Of a DNA stretch of 64,000 nucleotides, positions 27,259 through 36,747 are shown in pieces. Source of the DNA: Photobacterium sp. DA100 (GTDB lineage Bacteria; Pseudomonadota; Gammaproteobacteria; Enterobacterales; Vibrionaceae); the NCBI RefSeq assembly GCF_029223585.1, contig NZ_CP119424.1:1240001-1304000 (forward strand), written 5' to 3'. The notes under the pieces were generated by a model. The model ran no database searches, was not told the origin of the DNA, and saw only the letters and a list, made by a program, of their open reading frames with translations. Made by a program: the position numbers and the translations under genes. The first letter of the stretch is position 1, and each line of letters opens with the position of its first letter.

Positions 27259-28500
27259 ATGAATCAAACACAACCCTTTCTAGCCCGAGTTGCGAACGGT
27301 AGCCTCGTCGTACAAATACTTTTTGGTATTGTCGCCGGTATTATCCTCGCAATGCTATCACCCGCCAATGCGATAAAAGTCGGCTTCCTTGGCGGCCTGT
27401 TCGTCAGCGCCCTGAAGGCCGTAGCACCAATCTTGGTTTTCATTCTAGTTGCCTCTTCTATCGCCAACCAGAAGAAAGGCGCGCACACCAACATGAAGCC
27501 AATCATTGTGTTGTACCTTTTCGGTACCTTGATGGCATCATTGACAGCCGTAACCATGAGTTTCCTTTTCCCAACCACTTTAACTCTGGTAACCGGTGCA
27601 ACGGGCGCAACACCGCCAGAAGGTATTACCGAAGTACTGAATACTTTGCTATTTAAGATCGTTGATAACCCAGTCAATGCCCTCATGTCAGGCAACTTTA
27701 TTGGTATTTTGGCATGGGCCATTGCCCTTGGTTTTGCCCTACACCAAGCCAGCGATGCCACCAAACAAGTTTTCCATGATGTGTCTAACGGCATCACACT
27801 GATTGTCCGCTTTGTCATTCGCCTTGCACCAATCGGTATTTTCGGTCTGGTTGCCAATACATTCGCAGAAACTGGTTTTGATGCCCTATTTGGTTATGGC
27901 CACCTACTCGCGGTACTGCTGGGTTCAATGGCTGTCATTGCGTTTGTGGTTAACCCAATCATTGTGTTTGTAAAAACCAAAGAGAACCCATACCCACTGG
28001 TACTTCGCTGTATCCGCGAAAGTGGTATTACGGCTTTCTTCACCCGCAGTTCTGCAGCAAACATCCCAGTGAACATGCAGCTATGTAAAGACTTGGACTT
28101 GCATGAAGATACCTACTCAGTGTCTATTCCCCTGGGGGCAACCATCAATATGGCGGGTGCCGCAATCACTATCACCGTATTAACACTGGCTGCGGTACAA
28201 ACTATGGGCATCGAAGTTGATGTTGCTACCGCCGTGCTATTGAGTGTTGTTGCTGCTGTGTCTGCATGCGGTGCATCGGGTGTCGCAGGTGGTTCATTAC
28301 TCTTGATCCCACTCGCATGTAGCTTGTTCGGTATTCCAAACGAAATTGCGATGCAGGTTGTTGCGGTAGGCTTCATCATCGGTGTTATTCAAGACTCTGC
28401 GGAAACAGCCCTGAACAGCTCAACCGACGTTATCTTCACCGCCGCGGCTTGTAAGGCTGCAGAAGCTAAGCTTGAAGGCACTAATGTCAAAGCAGTTTAA
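27259..28500 (+). CDS. sstT: Sodium:serine/threonine symporter
   Basis: A 413-residue inner-membrane transporter of the dicarboxylate/amino acid:cation symporter family. The start [24 protein letters not shown] and the conserved [13 protein letters not shown] and [13 protein letters not shown] segments identify SstT, which imports Ser and Thr with Na+. ATG at 27259 is preceded by AGGA; 30 in-frame upstream codons, rich in Cys, are not conserved-looking. It is monocistronic, bounded by a terminator at each end. Confidence 0.92.
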   Translation: MNQTQPFLARVANGSLVVQILFGIVAGIILAMLSPANAIKVGFLGGLFVSALKAVAPILVFILVASSIANQKKGAHTNMKPIIVLYLFGTLMASLTAVTMSFLFPTTLTLVTGATGATPPEGITEVLNTLLFKIVDNPVNALMSGNFIGILAWAIALGFALHQASDATKQVFHDVSNGITLIVRFVIRLAPIGIFGLVANTFAETGFDALFGYGHLLAVLLGSMAVIAFVVNPIIVFVKTKENPYPLVLRCIRESGITAFFTRSSAANIPVNMQLCKDLDLHEDTYSVSIPLGATINMAGAAITITVLTLAAVQTMGIEVDVATAVLLSVVAAVSACGASGVAGGSLLLIPLACSLFGIPNEIAMQVVAVGFIIGVIQDSAETALNSSTDVIFTAAACKAAEAKLEGTNVKAV

Positions 28501-28540
28501 GTCAACAGCTTGCTTGACCCATTAATCATATAACGGAAAC

Positions 28541-28570
28541 ATCCAGCATCTTCCGATGCTGGATTTTTTT
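28541..28570 (+). terminator. Intrinsic terminator of sstT
   Basis: Stem ATCCAGCATC/GATGCTGGAT with a TTCC loop, followed by seven T residues. Confidence 0.9.
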
Positions 28571-28596
28571 GTATCGGTCACATTGGCTAACTGAAA

Positions 28597-29571
28597 CTAC
28601 TTGGTCACTTCAAAACCCGGAACAAAGACTTCAACACGGCGATTGCGCGCACGCCCTTCCTCTGTATCATTGGTTGCCACGGGCTCTAGCTCACCTCGAC
28701 CTTGGGCTACAATGCGAGTTTTATCAATGCCGAAATGGCTGCCAACATACCCGGCAACAACAGCGGCACGATCTTCAGACAGCTTTTGGTTATATTCAAT
28801 GGAACCGCGACTATCTGTGTGCCCTACGACATAAAGCTGAGTATCCGGGTATTTAACCAGCTGTTGCGCGACCGGTTGCAGCATCTCGATATCACGCTGA
28901 GTCAACTTGTCACTGTCAAAGGCAAATGGCAGCACCGCTCCAACCGCTTCCACTTTAACCACTTCTGGTACTGGCTCTGGCATCGGTTCCGGCTCGGGCT
29001 CTACGACAGGCACGGGAGCTGGCGCCCCCCAATGATAAACCAAGCTCAAGCCATAAAAATGAATGTCGCTTTCGCCCGGAGATTCGGTTTTACCTACCTG
29101 GTTATAATATTGATATTCAGCTCGAGCAGATAAATCACGATTAAAGAAGTACTCAATACCCACCCCCGCCGTACCGGCTAAGTTTGTATTGTCATCATTT
29201 ACTACACCGTTATCCGCATCTCCGACAAAACCACCTAGCTTAGCGTAAATATCAAACGAATTTGACACCTGGTAGGTAAACTTGCCCAGCAGGTCCAGCC
29301 CTTGGACTTCGAAGCCATCATCGGCGTAGTCTGCCTGCCCCAAATAGGTATAACCACCTTCCAAGGCAAACCAAGAGTTGAAGTTATACCCCACAAACAC
29401 ACCACCGCCCCAATCGTCCTTGTCGGCGTTCTGACCTTTAATCACCCCATCGAGGTTATCGTAAGTCGTACCACCAATACGTGCACCTACATACCATGGA
29501 TTATCGGTGGCAGCATGCACAGCGCCGGATATCAGCAAGGCAAGCGGAAGTATCTTGAAGACTTTATACAT
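28597..29571 (-). CDS. ompA: OmpA-family outer membrane protein
   Basis: A 324-residue protein with a signal peptide (LPLALLISGAVHAA, cleavage near residue 21), an 8-strand beta-barrel region starting NPWYVGARIGGTTYD, a Pro/Glu hinge (PVPVVEPEPEPMPEPVPEV, about 187-205) and a C-terminal peptidoglycan-binding OmpA domain with VVGHTDSRGSIEYNQKLSEDRA and GRARNRRVEVFV. It links outer membrane and cell wall. Monocistronic, with an AAGGACA ribosome site. Vibrionaceae carry several OmpA paralogs, so the symbol is a family label. Confidence 0.88.
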   Translation of the reverse strand: MYKVFKILPLALLISGAVHAATDNPWYVGARIGGTTYDNLDGVIKGQNADKDDWGGGVFVGYNFNSWFALEGGYTYLGQADYADDGFEVQGLDLLGKFTYQVSNSFDIYAKLGGFVGDADNGVVNDDNTNLAGTAGVGIEYFFNRDLSARAEYQYYNQVGKTESPGESDIHFYGLSLVYHWGAPAPVPVVEPEPEPMPEPVPEVVKVEAVGAVLPFAFDSDKLTQRDIEMLQPVAQQLVKYPDTQLYVVGHTDSRGSIEYNQKLSEDRAAVVAGYVGSHFGIDKTRIVAQGRGELEPVATNDTEEGRARNRRVEVFVPGFEVTK

Positions 29572-29818
29572 AACTAACTGTCCTTATTTATTATTAGCCA
29601 CTACCCAATTAGGTGTAGAACAAAGAACAGTTTTTTTACAAATTTATACCTGCAAATTAGTACTTTTTTGTCTATTTACGAGTAAAAATCACCAACCTGA
29701 TATCGTGGGAGGTTCAGTTAATACTTTGCATTCCTTTACCAATTATCCTAATGTCCCTATTCTTTTTCGGTTTTCAATGTGATCTAGGCACAGTAAAATC
29801 GTGTAACTTAGACATTGT

Positions 29819-31333
29819 ATGGTAACGACGCGCATTTATATGAAAGATATAGCTCTCCCGCATAATCATCGCTCCTCTCTCTCAGTTGGCATTATTGGCG
29901 GTGGTATAGCAGGCTCTACCATTGCGCTGCGTTTGGCTGAGTTGGGTATCAACGTCGAGATTTTTGAAGAAGGTACTAGTTTGGTCAACGGCCCGCCCAT
30001 TTGCCATCTCCACGCAGGCGGAAATCTTTACCGTGAAATATCAGATGAACAATGTATCGTACTTCTCCAACAGTCCATCGACTCGCTGAAGGTGTTTCCG
30101 CATACCGTCAATGTGCGCCCGACAGTCATTGCCGTGCCTAAGCATGACAAAGGTGATCCGGCTGATCTTATTCCCCGTCTGAAGAAGCTCCAGTCCGTTT
30201 ACCGCCAGTTAGTTGAACAGGATCCGGCCAACCAGGTCATTGGTCACCCGGACCGCTATTTCAAGCTTTATGAGCAAAGCGATTTAGAACGGCTATCACA
30301 ACAATCGATGCCGACACACCCTGTATCATTCGATGACTGGATGATTCCCGTTGCCAATAACCTTGACCTTAGCCAGTTTAAGTACCCATTAGCACTGGTG
30401 CAGGAGTATGGCTGGAGTGTTTTTCGCCTTGCCGCAACCGCCAACCTGGCCTTGGACAAACTGCCAACCAGCCAAATACATACCCAGAGCAAAGTGACAC
30501 ATGTATCCCAACTGGCCGACTCAGGATGGCAAATTGAATACCAGCGATACGATAATGACCGCCAAGATTATTTGACGCACCGACTCAGGGTTGACTACCT
30601 AATCAACGCGTGTGGGTTTCAAACCGGCCAAATAGATGATATGGCCAAGCAGCAGCGAAGCCGGCTTGTCGAATTCAAAGCCGCCTATGTGACTCAGTGG
30701 CCGGATGGCCAGGGATGCTGGCCTGAAGTGATTTTTCACGGCGAGCGTGGAACCCCTGACGGAATGGCACAGCTGACCCCATACCCAGACGGCTACTTTC
30801 AGCTTCACGGCATGACCGAGGACATTACCCTCTTCAAACAGGGCCTGGCAAGAAGCACCCCGAACAGCTCACAGCCCAAACTTGCCGATGGATTCATTCG
30901 CAAAATAAAGTCTGGTTGGGAAAATCAGGAAATCCACACCCGTTCGACGCGAGCTATCAACCACATGTCCCGTTTTGTACCCAATTACAAAACGGCCACA
31001 GTAGGCGGAAAGCCCCTTTTTGGAGCGCAGCAGATACCTGGTGACGACATTACCCTGCGTGCCGCAGATGTTTCCTTCGCAGGCAAACGCTATGCCCGTA
31101 CCGAGATCGTAAAAGCCTCTTCGGCACTGTCGGCAGCAAACAGCATTGTTGAGCAACTGCACTCTGAAGGATTATTTCAAGCACAGACTGGTGAAATGAG
31201 CATTACGCAAGCCTTTCCTGTGACGCGGTCACTTTCAGCCAAGGATATCGAAGACTACGCCATCGAGTTGGCCCTCGAACGTGACTACCCTGAAGCGCTA
31301 GCAAAAACGCTTTCGTATGACCTGACAGATTAA
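29819..31333 (+). CDS. FAD-dependent oxidoreductase
   Basis: A 504-residue flavoprotein with the dinucleotide-binding motif GIIGGGIAGSTIALRLAELG and the following VEIFEEG. Later segments include YLINACGFQTGQID, typical of the second FAD contact in D-amino-acid-oxidase or malate:quinone-type folds, and a conserved-looking GPPICHLHAGGNLYREI. No transmembrane helix. Two Met codons (29819 and 29840) are possible starts; neither has a strong ribosome site. It stands alone between divergent ompA and a convergent cupin gene. The substrate is unknown. Confidence 0.7.
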   Translation: MVTTRIYMKDIALPHNHRSSLSVGIIGGGIAGSTIALRLAELGINVEIFEEGTSLVNGPPICHLHAGGNLYREISDEQCIVLLQQSIDSLKVFPHTVNVRPTVIAVPKHDKGDPADLIPRLKKLQSVYRQLVEQDPANQVIGHPDRYFKLYEQSDLERLSQQSMPTHPVSFDDWMIPVANNLDLSQFKYPLALVQEYGWSVFRLAATANLALDKLPTSQIHTQSKVTHVSQLADSGWQIEYQRYDNDRQDYLTHRLRVDYLINACGFQTGQIDDMAKQQRSRLVEFKAAYVTQWPDGQGCWPEVIFHGERGTPDGMAQLTPYPDGYFQLHGMTEDITLFKQGLARSTPNSSQPKLADGFIRKIKSGWENQEIHTRSTRAINHMSRFVPNYKTATVGGKPLFGAQQIPGDDITLRAADVSFAGKRYARTEIVKASSALSAANSIVEQLHSEGLFQAQTGEMSITQAFPVTRSLSAKDIEDYAIELALERDYPEALAKTLSYDLTD

Positions 31334-31357
31334 CCCTCCCTATGTCACTGCCGCTTT

Positions 31358-31380
31358 GCGAGGGGATCCCTGCCCCTCGC
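31358..31380. terminator. Hairpin between convergent genes
   Basis: An 8-bp perfect stem GCGAGGGG/CCCCTCGC lies between the FAD oxidoreductase and the cupin gene. Neither strand has a T run, so it may only stabilise 3' ends. Confidence 0.4.
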
Positions 31381-31392
31381 TACAAAGACACC

Positions 31393-31716
31393 TCAATTGT
31401 TGCTGTAGAACACCGCAAGCCAAATTGTTTCCTGCTCAGGGTCGGTCCAAGATACCCTGTGGCGCTGATGGGCGGGAATATTGATATGGTCACCAGCAGC
31501 CATAGAGATCTCTCGCATCCCCTCTTCAAATAGGATTCTTGCGCTTCCCTTCACGACCATAACCCACTCCCCTTCATCTTGATCGTACCAGTCTCCTTCG
31601 GGAGTGGTATGTCCTCGAGAGACTATACGCTCAATCCTCATAGAGCTTGTCTTGAGAATGTCTTCAAACAGCTCCTCAGGCAGAGAAGCCGGTATCGTAT
31701 CGAACAGGTTATCCAT
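31393..31716 (-). CDS. Small cupin-domain protein
   Basis: A 107-residue single-domain cupin. Visible cupin elements are GHTTPEGDWYDQDEGEWVMVVKGSARI and AAGDHINIPAHQRHRVSWTDPEQ, with potential metal ligands His, Glu and His. ATG at 31716 follows AGGAG; a longer frame would run back through the upstream terminator. It follows the coiled-coil gene but is separated from it by that terminator. Its role is unknown; small cupins of this kind are often sugar or stress-related proteins. Confidence 0.75.
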   Translation of the reverse strand: MDNLFDTIPASLPEELFEDILKTSSMRIERIVSRGHTTPEGDWYDQDEGEWVMVVKGSARILFEEGMREISMAAGDHINIPAHQRHRVSWTDPEQETIWLAVFYSNN

Positions 31717-31727
31717 ACAAACTCCTA

Positions 31728-31753
31728 AAGAAAAGGCGAGCCTTAGCTCGCCT
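31728..31753 (-). terminator. Intrinsic terminator between coiled-coil and cupin genes
   Basis: Minus-strand stem AGGCGAGC/GCTCGCCT with a TAAG loop, followed by TTCTTTAG. It overlaps the leader of the cupin gene. Confidence 0.7.
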
Positions 31754-31764
31754 CTTTCATTCAA

Positions 31765-32427
31765 TTAATTCGGTCGTGGAATTTCAATCTCTATACGCTG
31801 ATTGAGGACGTCCAACTCTTGCTCCAATGCTGCAAGCTGGGCTTGCTCACCTTCGACTACCTTCAGCCGTGCTTCATACTTGTCACAGTCAGCTTGTGAA
31901 ACCCAATTCCAACTGGTGCCGGATTTGAATTCATCGCAGGCTTGCTTGAATTCCGCCGCCACCTGCTCAGCCTTCTTGACATCAGCCTTAGCCGCAACTA
32001 TCTGTTTTTGCAGTAACAGCTGTTGCTGATACAAGGCCTTTGAATTATCCAATACTGCTTTTTGCTGCTCGGCAGTACTGGTCAGTTTTACCACCTGGGT
32101 ATCAAGCTTCTTCTTTGTGACTGTCAGTTTTTTTTGCTGACTCGTCAATGCCATGATTTGTTTCTCAAACTCAGCCTTCTGCAGTTCAATTGCTTGCTGT
32201 GACGCTTCCAGCTCTGCTCGTACTTGCTCGATATCGAGTGCACTCTGGGTTTGATAGTCTTCAAACTCCCGTTCGATAGCTGATTTTTCCGCAACTAGCT
32301 GCTGATTTTGGTTCTGAAGCTGTTCAAATTCCGCTTGAGTTGGTCGCGGTGAACGATGCCATACTGCGGTTGTTAGCAAACCACCTATCACTAAACCTGC
32401 AACTAACGATAATTTCCAAGATGCCAT
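31765..32427 (-). CDS. Membrane-anchored coiled-coil protein
   Basis: A 220-residue protein with one N-terminal membrane segment (WKLSLVAGLVIGGLLTTAVW, about 3-22) followed by a long Gln/Glu/Lys-rich coiled coil (about 30-200) and a short tail ending IEIEIPRPN. No catalytic domain is visible. ATG at 32427 follows GGAT; 33 in-frame codons upstream are not membrane- or signal-like. It probably projects from the inner membrane into the periplasm. Function unknown. Confidence 0.65.
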   Translation of the reverse strand: MASWKLSLVAGLVIGGLLTTAVWHRSPRPTQAEFEQLQNQNQQLVAEKSAIEREFEDYQTQSALDIEQVRAELEASQQAIELQKAEFEKQIMALTSQQKKLTVTKKKLDTQVVKLTSTAEQQKAVLDNSKALYQQQLLLQKQIVAAKADVKKAEQVAAEFKQACDEFKSGTSWNWVSQADCDKYEARLKVVEGEQAQLAALEQELDVLNQRIEIEIPRPN

Positions 32428-32624
32428 ATCACAATATCCATAAGTTCTGGAATTCTTTCCCTCACTGAGCAGCACTACAGCCTTGTAAGCCATCCACGTT
32501 GAGCAACCGAAAATCACAACATCCAATTGCTAGCTACTAAAGTATCAGTGTAAGGAAAGTGAATGTCAGATTTATATCAAATTTTCTTAATTTTCTATAT
32601 GAGTAAATGACTTGCGGTCAATCA

Positions 32625-33686
32625 TTACTGCAAGTTCAACTTAAGATCACCTGGCTTGATCCAGCCCACCTTCCTTAGCAATTCAGAAAAGAACAACGTG
32701 AGCAACGCAGGAAACAAAAAGTGCAGCATAAAAATTACGCTGTACATGGTCATGCTGTCCCAACCGACAGCTTCAAGAGCAATAAAAGTCTGAATTTGGC
32801 CGACAAAACCCGATGTCCCCATACCGGCCCCCAATGGCGTATTCTCAACGGCAAATACCGTCGTCGCAATAGGGCCAAGAATGGCAGAGGTCAAAATTGT
32901 CGGGATCCAAACCTTATAGTTCTTAATAATGTTCGGCATTTGCAGCATTGAGGTACCCAAACCTTGGGCCATCACCCCGGCCCAGCGGTTCTCGCGAAAG
33001 CTCATAACCGCAAAACCGACCATCTGGGCGCAACAGCCTACTGTCGCCGCCCCAGCCGCAAGACCGTTAAGACTTAGCATAATAGCGATAGCGGCACTGC
33101 TAATAGGAAGAGTCAATGCCATACCCATTAACACAGCGACCACGACTCCCATCAAAAATGGCTGTAATAACGTCGCTGACATCACAAGATCGCCCAACGA
33201 TGTCATAAACTGGCTGATATATGGCCCTATCAAGGTTCCGACCAAGACCCCACTGACCATAGTCACAGCCGGCGCTACAAGAATATCGACCTTGGTCTCA
33301 TTTGCGACAAGTTTTCCAAGCTCGGTGGCAACCAAGGCGGAGACAAACGCGCCGACAGGCCCACCAAGCATTGCCCCTGCGGCTCCCACCGTCGTTACCG
33401 AAAACATCACCAAAGGCGGCGCTTTTAACGCGAAAGCCACGGCAACCGCTATCGCAGGACCGGTCATTTGCTTCGCCAGCGGCCATAACGTATCGGTAAA
33501 CAACGGGATACCAAATTTAATCCCTGCGGTATTCAAAATCGAACCGATAAGCAAAGAGGAAAACAGTCCCAATGCCATAAAACTCATCGCATGGATGAAA
33601 TAGGTTCTAGGAGAGAGTGTTACCCCCTTCCGTTGCAAAAAAGCATTACACTGGGTAAAAAAAGTTGCTGACTGAGTAGTAGACAT
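32625..33686 (-). CDS. PTS-IIC-like membrane permease
   Basis: A 353-residue polytopic membrane protein of the family I recall as PTS_EIIC_2 (PF13303), seen as stand-alone IIC-like permeases. Landmarks are ALKAPPLVMFSVTTVGAAGAMLGGPVGAFVSAL, VGCCAQMVGFAVMSFREN and NTPLGAGMGTSGFVGQIQT. There is no IIA or IIB gene beside it, so phosphotransfer may not occur and the substrate is unknown. ATG at 33686 is preferred over a TTG two codons earlier; the ribosome site is weak. It appears monocistronic. Confidence 0.75.
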   Translation of the reverse strand: MSTTQSATFFTQCNAFLQRKGVTLSPRTYFIHAMSFMALGLFSSLLIGSILNTAGIKFGIPLFTDTLWPLAKQMTGPAIAVAVAFALKAPPLVMFSVTTVGAAGAMLGGPVGAFVSALVATELGKLVANETKVDILVAPAVTMVSGVLVGTLIGPYISQFMTSLGDLVMSATLLQPFLMGVVVAVLMGMALTLPISSAAIAIMLSLNGLAAGAATVGCCAQMVGFAVMSFRENRWAGVMAQGLGTSMLQMPNIIKNYKVWIPTILTSAILGPIATTVFAVENTPLGAGMGTSGFVGQIQTFIALEAVGWDSMTMYSVIFMLHFLFPALLTLFFSELLRKVGWIKPGDLKLNLQ

Positions 33687-33929
33687 GGTCAATCGTTAGT
33701 AGGCTTCAGAAACACAAACACGCAATTTTATTCTTGCCCTGCCAAGATGCAACAAAATTAGTCAAGCTTTGCTGAAATTGCTTCCCTGGCCGAAATGAGC
33801 ACCACTTCGCACTTTGGCTAGCTCTTGCTGACGATAGAGGATAAAAAGTGCCTTATGGGTCGTAACTCAAAGCCGCTTAACGCAATGATATTTTTATCAC
33901 CGTCGATTCCCCCCCTAACGTTGCTAGAT

Positions 33930-34868
33930 ATGTTAATGCACTTTATGAGGCCGCCGGTGATAAACAACACTCTTCTCCCGCCAAATATTCAATTTAGCTC
34001 CCTATCCGCTGCTATCCTACTAGCTCTTAGTCCTTTTAACCCTGCCGTCGCATCAGACCCTGTCGCATACGAGCTTATGCATGCGCACGCTATTAACATC
34101 GACACGCTAGACCAAGAAGAATTCATACCGCAACTACAGAACTACCTAGCCAGTGAAAAGCTTGATGGTATCAGGGCTGTATGGACAGGTAAGGGGCTTG
34201 TAACCAGGCAAGGTAACCCAATTTTTGCCCCCTCTTGGTTTACGGAGGCTTTACCCAAGGATACTTGGCTGGAAGGTGAGTTATGGGTTGAGCGTAATAA
34301 CTTTCAGTTGATCAGCAGCATCGTTCGCGATCATCACCCCAATGAGAAAGAATGGCAAAGAGTCAAGCTCATGGTATTTGACTCTCCATCGCTCAGTGCT
34401 CCGTTTCAAGATAGAGTGATCATCCTCAAAACACATATTCAGACTATCGACCAGCCATATATCCAATTAATCCCCCAGCATGACATTGCGAACATCACTG
34501 ATTTAGAACAGTTGCTAGAAACTATCAAGAGTCAGGGTGGTGAAGGAATCATGCTGCATCGCAAAGATAATCTTTACCAACCCGGCCGTAGCCAAAACCT
34601 AATCAAGGTGAAACCCTATCAAGATGACGAGGCTATCGTTATCGGCTATGTGCCGGGAAAGGGCAAATACCACGGGATAATGGGGGCTGTTTGGGTCACT
34701 ACATCCGATAACCGAAAGTTTAAGATTGGATCCGGTTTTAGCGATCACGACAGGCAATACCCGCCTCCGCTAGGTTCAATCGTTCAGTATCGGTTCAATG
34801 GCTATACTGACAGCGGCTTGCCTCGGTTTGCCCGCTTCCTCAGGGTGAGAAGTAGCCCTGACTCATAA
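33930..34868 (+). CDS. Exported ATP-dependent DNA ligase (LigE-like)
   Basis: A minimal ATP-dependent DNA ligase of about 312 residues with a signal peptide core SLSAAILLALSPFNPAVASD. The adenylated Lys lies in SEKLDGIRAVW (about residue 77), followed by LEGELWV (motif III), GGEGIMLHR (motif IV) and LIKVKPYQDDEAIV (motif V), then an OB-fold ending GLPRFARFLRVR. It seals nicks in double-stranded DNA; the signal peptide places it in the periplasm, where it may help DNA uptake or repair of incoming DNA. The start is uncertain: in-frame Met codons occur at 33855, 33885, 33930 and 33945, none with a strong ribosome site. Confidence 0.82.
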   Translation: MLMHFMRPPVINNTLLPPNIQFSSLSAAILLALSPFNPAVASDPVAYELMHAHAINIDTLDQEEFIPQLQNYLASEKLDGIRAVWTGKGLVTRQGNPIFAPSWFTEALPKDTWLEGELWVERNNFQLISSIVRDHHPNEKEWQRVKLMVFDSPSLSAPFQDRVIILKTHIQTIDQPYIQLIPQHDIANITDLEQLLETIKSQGGEGIMLHRKDNLYQPGRSQNLIKVKPYQDDEAIVIGYVPGKGKYHGIMGAVWVTTSDNRKFKIGSGFSDHDRQYPPPLGSIVQYRFNGYTDSGLPRFARFLRVRSSPDS

Positions 34869-35541
34869 CACACTGAAATTAAATACAAAAAAAGTACTAC
34901 TCCCCCGCTACTGGGAGTAGTACATAAAAGATGTCATTGTGTACCATCTGCTGCAACCATAAGCCTTAGTAAATAGAGCTTTGGATTGCACATAAGTAAA
35001 TGCACAATGCTTGCCAATCTTTATGGCAAATAAAATCAACAACTTAATTGCAACAATGTCTATCCGCTGCCCCATAACAGTGAGTTAATGCACCATTATG
35101 CAACACAACCTTCCCCACATTAGCTTTCAGCTCACAGCAAAGAAGTAAAAAATAATTTTTGCTATAAAAGTTTCTGTGATCGCTCGCGCAATAAATTATT
35201 TAGTATTCTAAATAACGCACACTCTTACAAGAACTATAAAATTAGAAAACTAAACTTATCTACACCTAAAATTCAATCACTTAATTTAAATATTTAAATA
35301 ATATTAATGTTCACACAATATTACCCATCAAAACATTATTTACCCCAAATTAATCACATGAATCTGATTGCCTTTTCGCATTAGAATTAGTCATTTTACT
35401 CAGCCGCTTTTTCTCGCCATATTCCCGATCAGCGACAATTCTCATGGCATTTCCTGTGCCTGTATCTCGCCTAAATACCCTGCGTATCCGCCACTCGAGC
35501 AGAGAGGACGGTAATTTTTTGCTTTTTCGGAGAACACAGTA
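34869..35541. other. 673-base AT-rich intergenic region with a minus-strand terminator
   Basis: The region between the DNA ligase and the MFS gene is strongly AT-rich and has no convincing protein gene. Near its left end is an intrinsic terminator pointing left (34887-34923) although no minus-strand protein gene lies upstream of it. That suggests an unannotated small RNA transcribed from somewhere in this gap. A 67-codon frame at 35350-35553 overlaps the MFS start and looks spurious. Confidence 0.5.
34887..34923 (-). terminator. Orphan intrinsic terminator, possible end of a small RNA
   Basis: Minus-strand stem GTACTACTCCC/GGGAGTAGTAC followed by seven T residues. The plus strand has no T run after the stem, so it is not the DNA ligase terminator. 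Confidence 0.8.
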
Positions 35542-36702
35542 GTGAACAAGCACGCTACGACATCAGCTAAGAAACCTGTTTGGGTTCCAATTTTAGGGCT
35601 AACTATCTTTGCCGTTGCCTCAGGGTATTTTATGAGCGTGCTGCCTCTTACCTTGGCGAGCCACGCAATTCCGAATAGTGCCGCGGGTTGGCTGGCCAGT
35701 ATTTACTACTTTGGCTTGCTTGCTGGCGCCATGCTTATTGAGCCTGTTATCAAAAAAATAGGTCACCGACTGGCTTTCATCTGCTTTGTGAGTGTATTGG
35801 CTTTGTCTGTGGGTTTCATGGGGCTGAGCTCAACGTTATCACTCTGGATGGCAAGCCGTTTTATCGCGGGTTTCGCCGTCGCCGGTATCTTTGTAGTCAT
35901 CGAATCTTGGCTGCTGATCGGAGACAATAAAGAAGAAAGGGCCAAGAACCTAGGCCTTTACATGACCTCACTCTATGGCGGTACCACTGTCGGTCAATTT
36001 GGTATTGGCCTGCTCGGTGCCAGCGGGATAATACCGTTTGTGGCAACCGTCGGCCTGCTGATAGTTGCCATTATCCCAGCATTAGCGACCAAACAAGCAA
36101 ATCCGGCTCAAGAGCAGCATGTTAGCCTAAGCCTGCCGCAAATACTGGCACTGAGCAAACCAGCACTGATTGGCTGCCTTGTCTCAGGCATTGTAATGGG
36201 GTCTATTTATGGATTACTGCCTCTGGCGTTGAAAGCAACCACTAGTAATCTGGAGCAGGTAGGAAGCTTGATGGCGGCAACAGTATTAGGGGGGATGAGC
36301 ATTCAGCCTATCCTCAGTAAATTGTCCTGTCGAATGCCAAAATCGCTGCTACTGGCATTAATGAGCCTTTTGGGCGTATTCGCTATGGGGTTATTTCACT
36401 TAGATAGCAGTTATGGCGTTCAGATAGTCGCTTTAGCCCTATTGGGGATGTCGGCATTTGCACTCTATCCAATCGCGATCACACTGGCTTGTGATGGACT
36501 AGCATCGGAATCCATTGTGTCAGCGACACAAATTATGCTGTTCAGCTACAGTGTAGGATCCGCTTTCGGTCCGGTTGCAGCCAATTACTTGATGCACACA
36601 GATACGGGGCTAATGGGCTTTTTCTTTGCCGTATTGCTAACTACTGCTATTTACATGCTAATGGTCAGCCTGCGCACGAAACCAACCGCTTTGGCACAGT
36701 AA
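35542..36702 (+). CDS. Major facilitator superfamily transporter
   Basis: A 386-residue membrane protein with about 12 hydrophobic segments, of the YcaD-like MFS group. Visible features are the N-terminal domain ending in ASRFIAGFAVAGIFVVIESWLL (helix 4), KNLGLYMTSLYGGTTVGQFGIGLLG and the C-terminal YPIAITLACDGL segment. Translation probably starts at GTG 35542 with GGAG 9 bases before it. Substrate unknown. It converges on csrB. Confidence 0.82.
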   Translation: MNKHATTSAKKPVWVPILGLTIFAVASGYFMSVLPLTLASHAIPNSAAGWLASIYYFGLLAGAMLIEPVIKKIGHRLAFICFVSVLALSVGFMGLSSTLSLWMASRFIAGFAVAGIFVVIESWLLIGDNKEERAKNLGLYMTSLYGGTTVGQFGIGLLGASGIIPFVATVGLLIVAIIPALATKQANPAQEQHVSLSLPQILALSKPALIGCLVSGIVMGSIYGLLPLALKATTSNLEQVGSLMAATVLGGMSIQPILSKLSCRMPKSLLLALMSLLGVFAMGLFHLDSSYGVQIVALALLGMSAFALYPIAITLACDGLASESIVSATQIMLFSYSVGSAFGPVAANYLMHTDTGLMGFFFAVLLTTAIYMLMVSLRTKPTALAQ

Positions 36703-36716
36703 TATCTCGGCGGTAC

Positions 36717-36747
36717 AAAAAGAGCGGGCGCGACTTTCGTCGCGCCC
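36717..36747 (-). terminator. Intrinsic terminator of csrB
   Basis: Minus-strand stem GGGCGCGAC/GTCGCGCCC with a GAAA loop, then GCTCTTTTT. The same hairpin may weakly serve the convergent MFS gene. Confidence 0.9.

Noticed and set aside
35350..35553. 67-codon minus-strand frame overlapping the MFS start
   Set aside because: Basic, unstructured composition, no recognisable homology, and overlap with a better-supported gene start.
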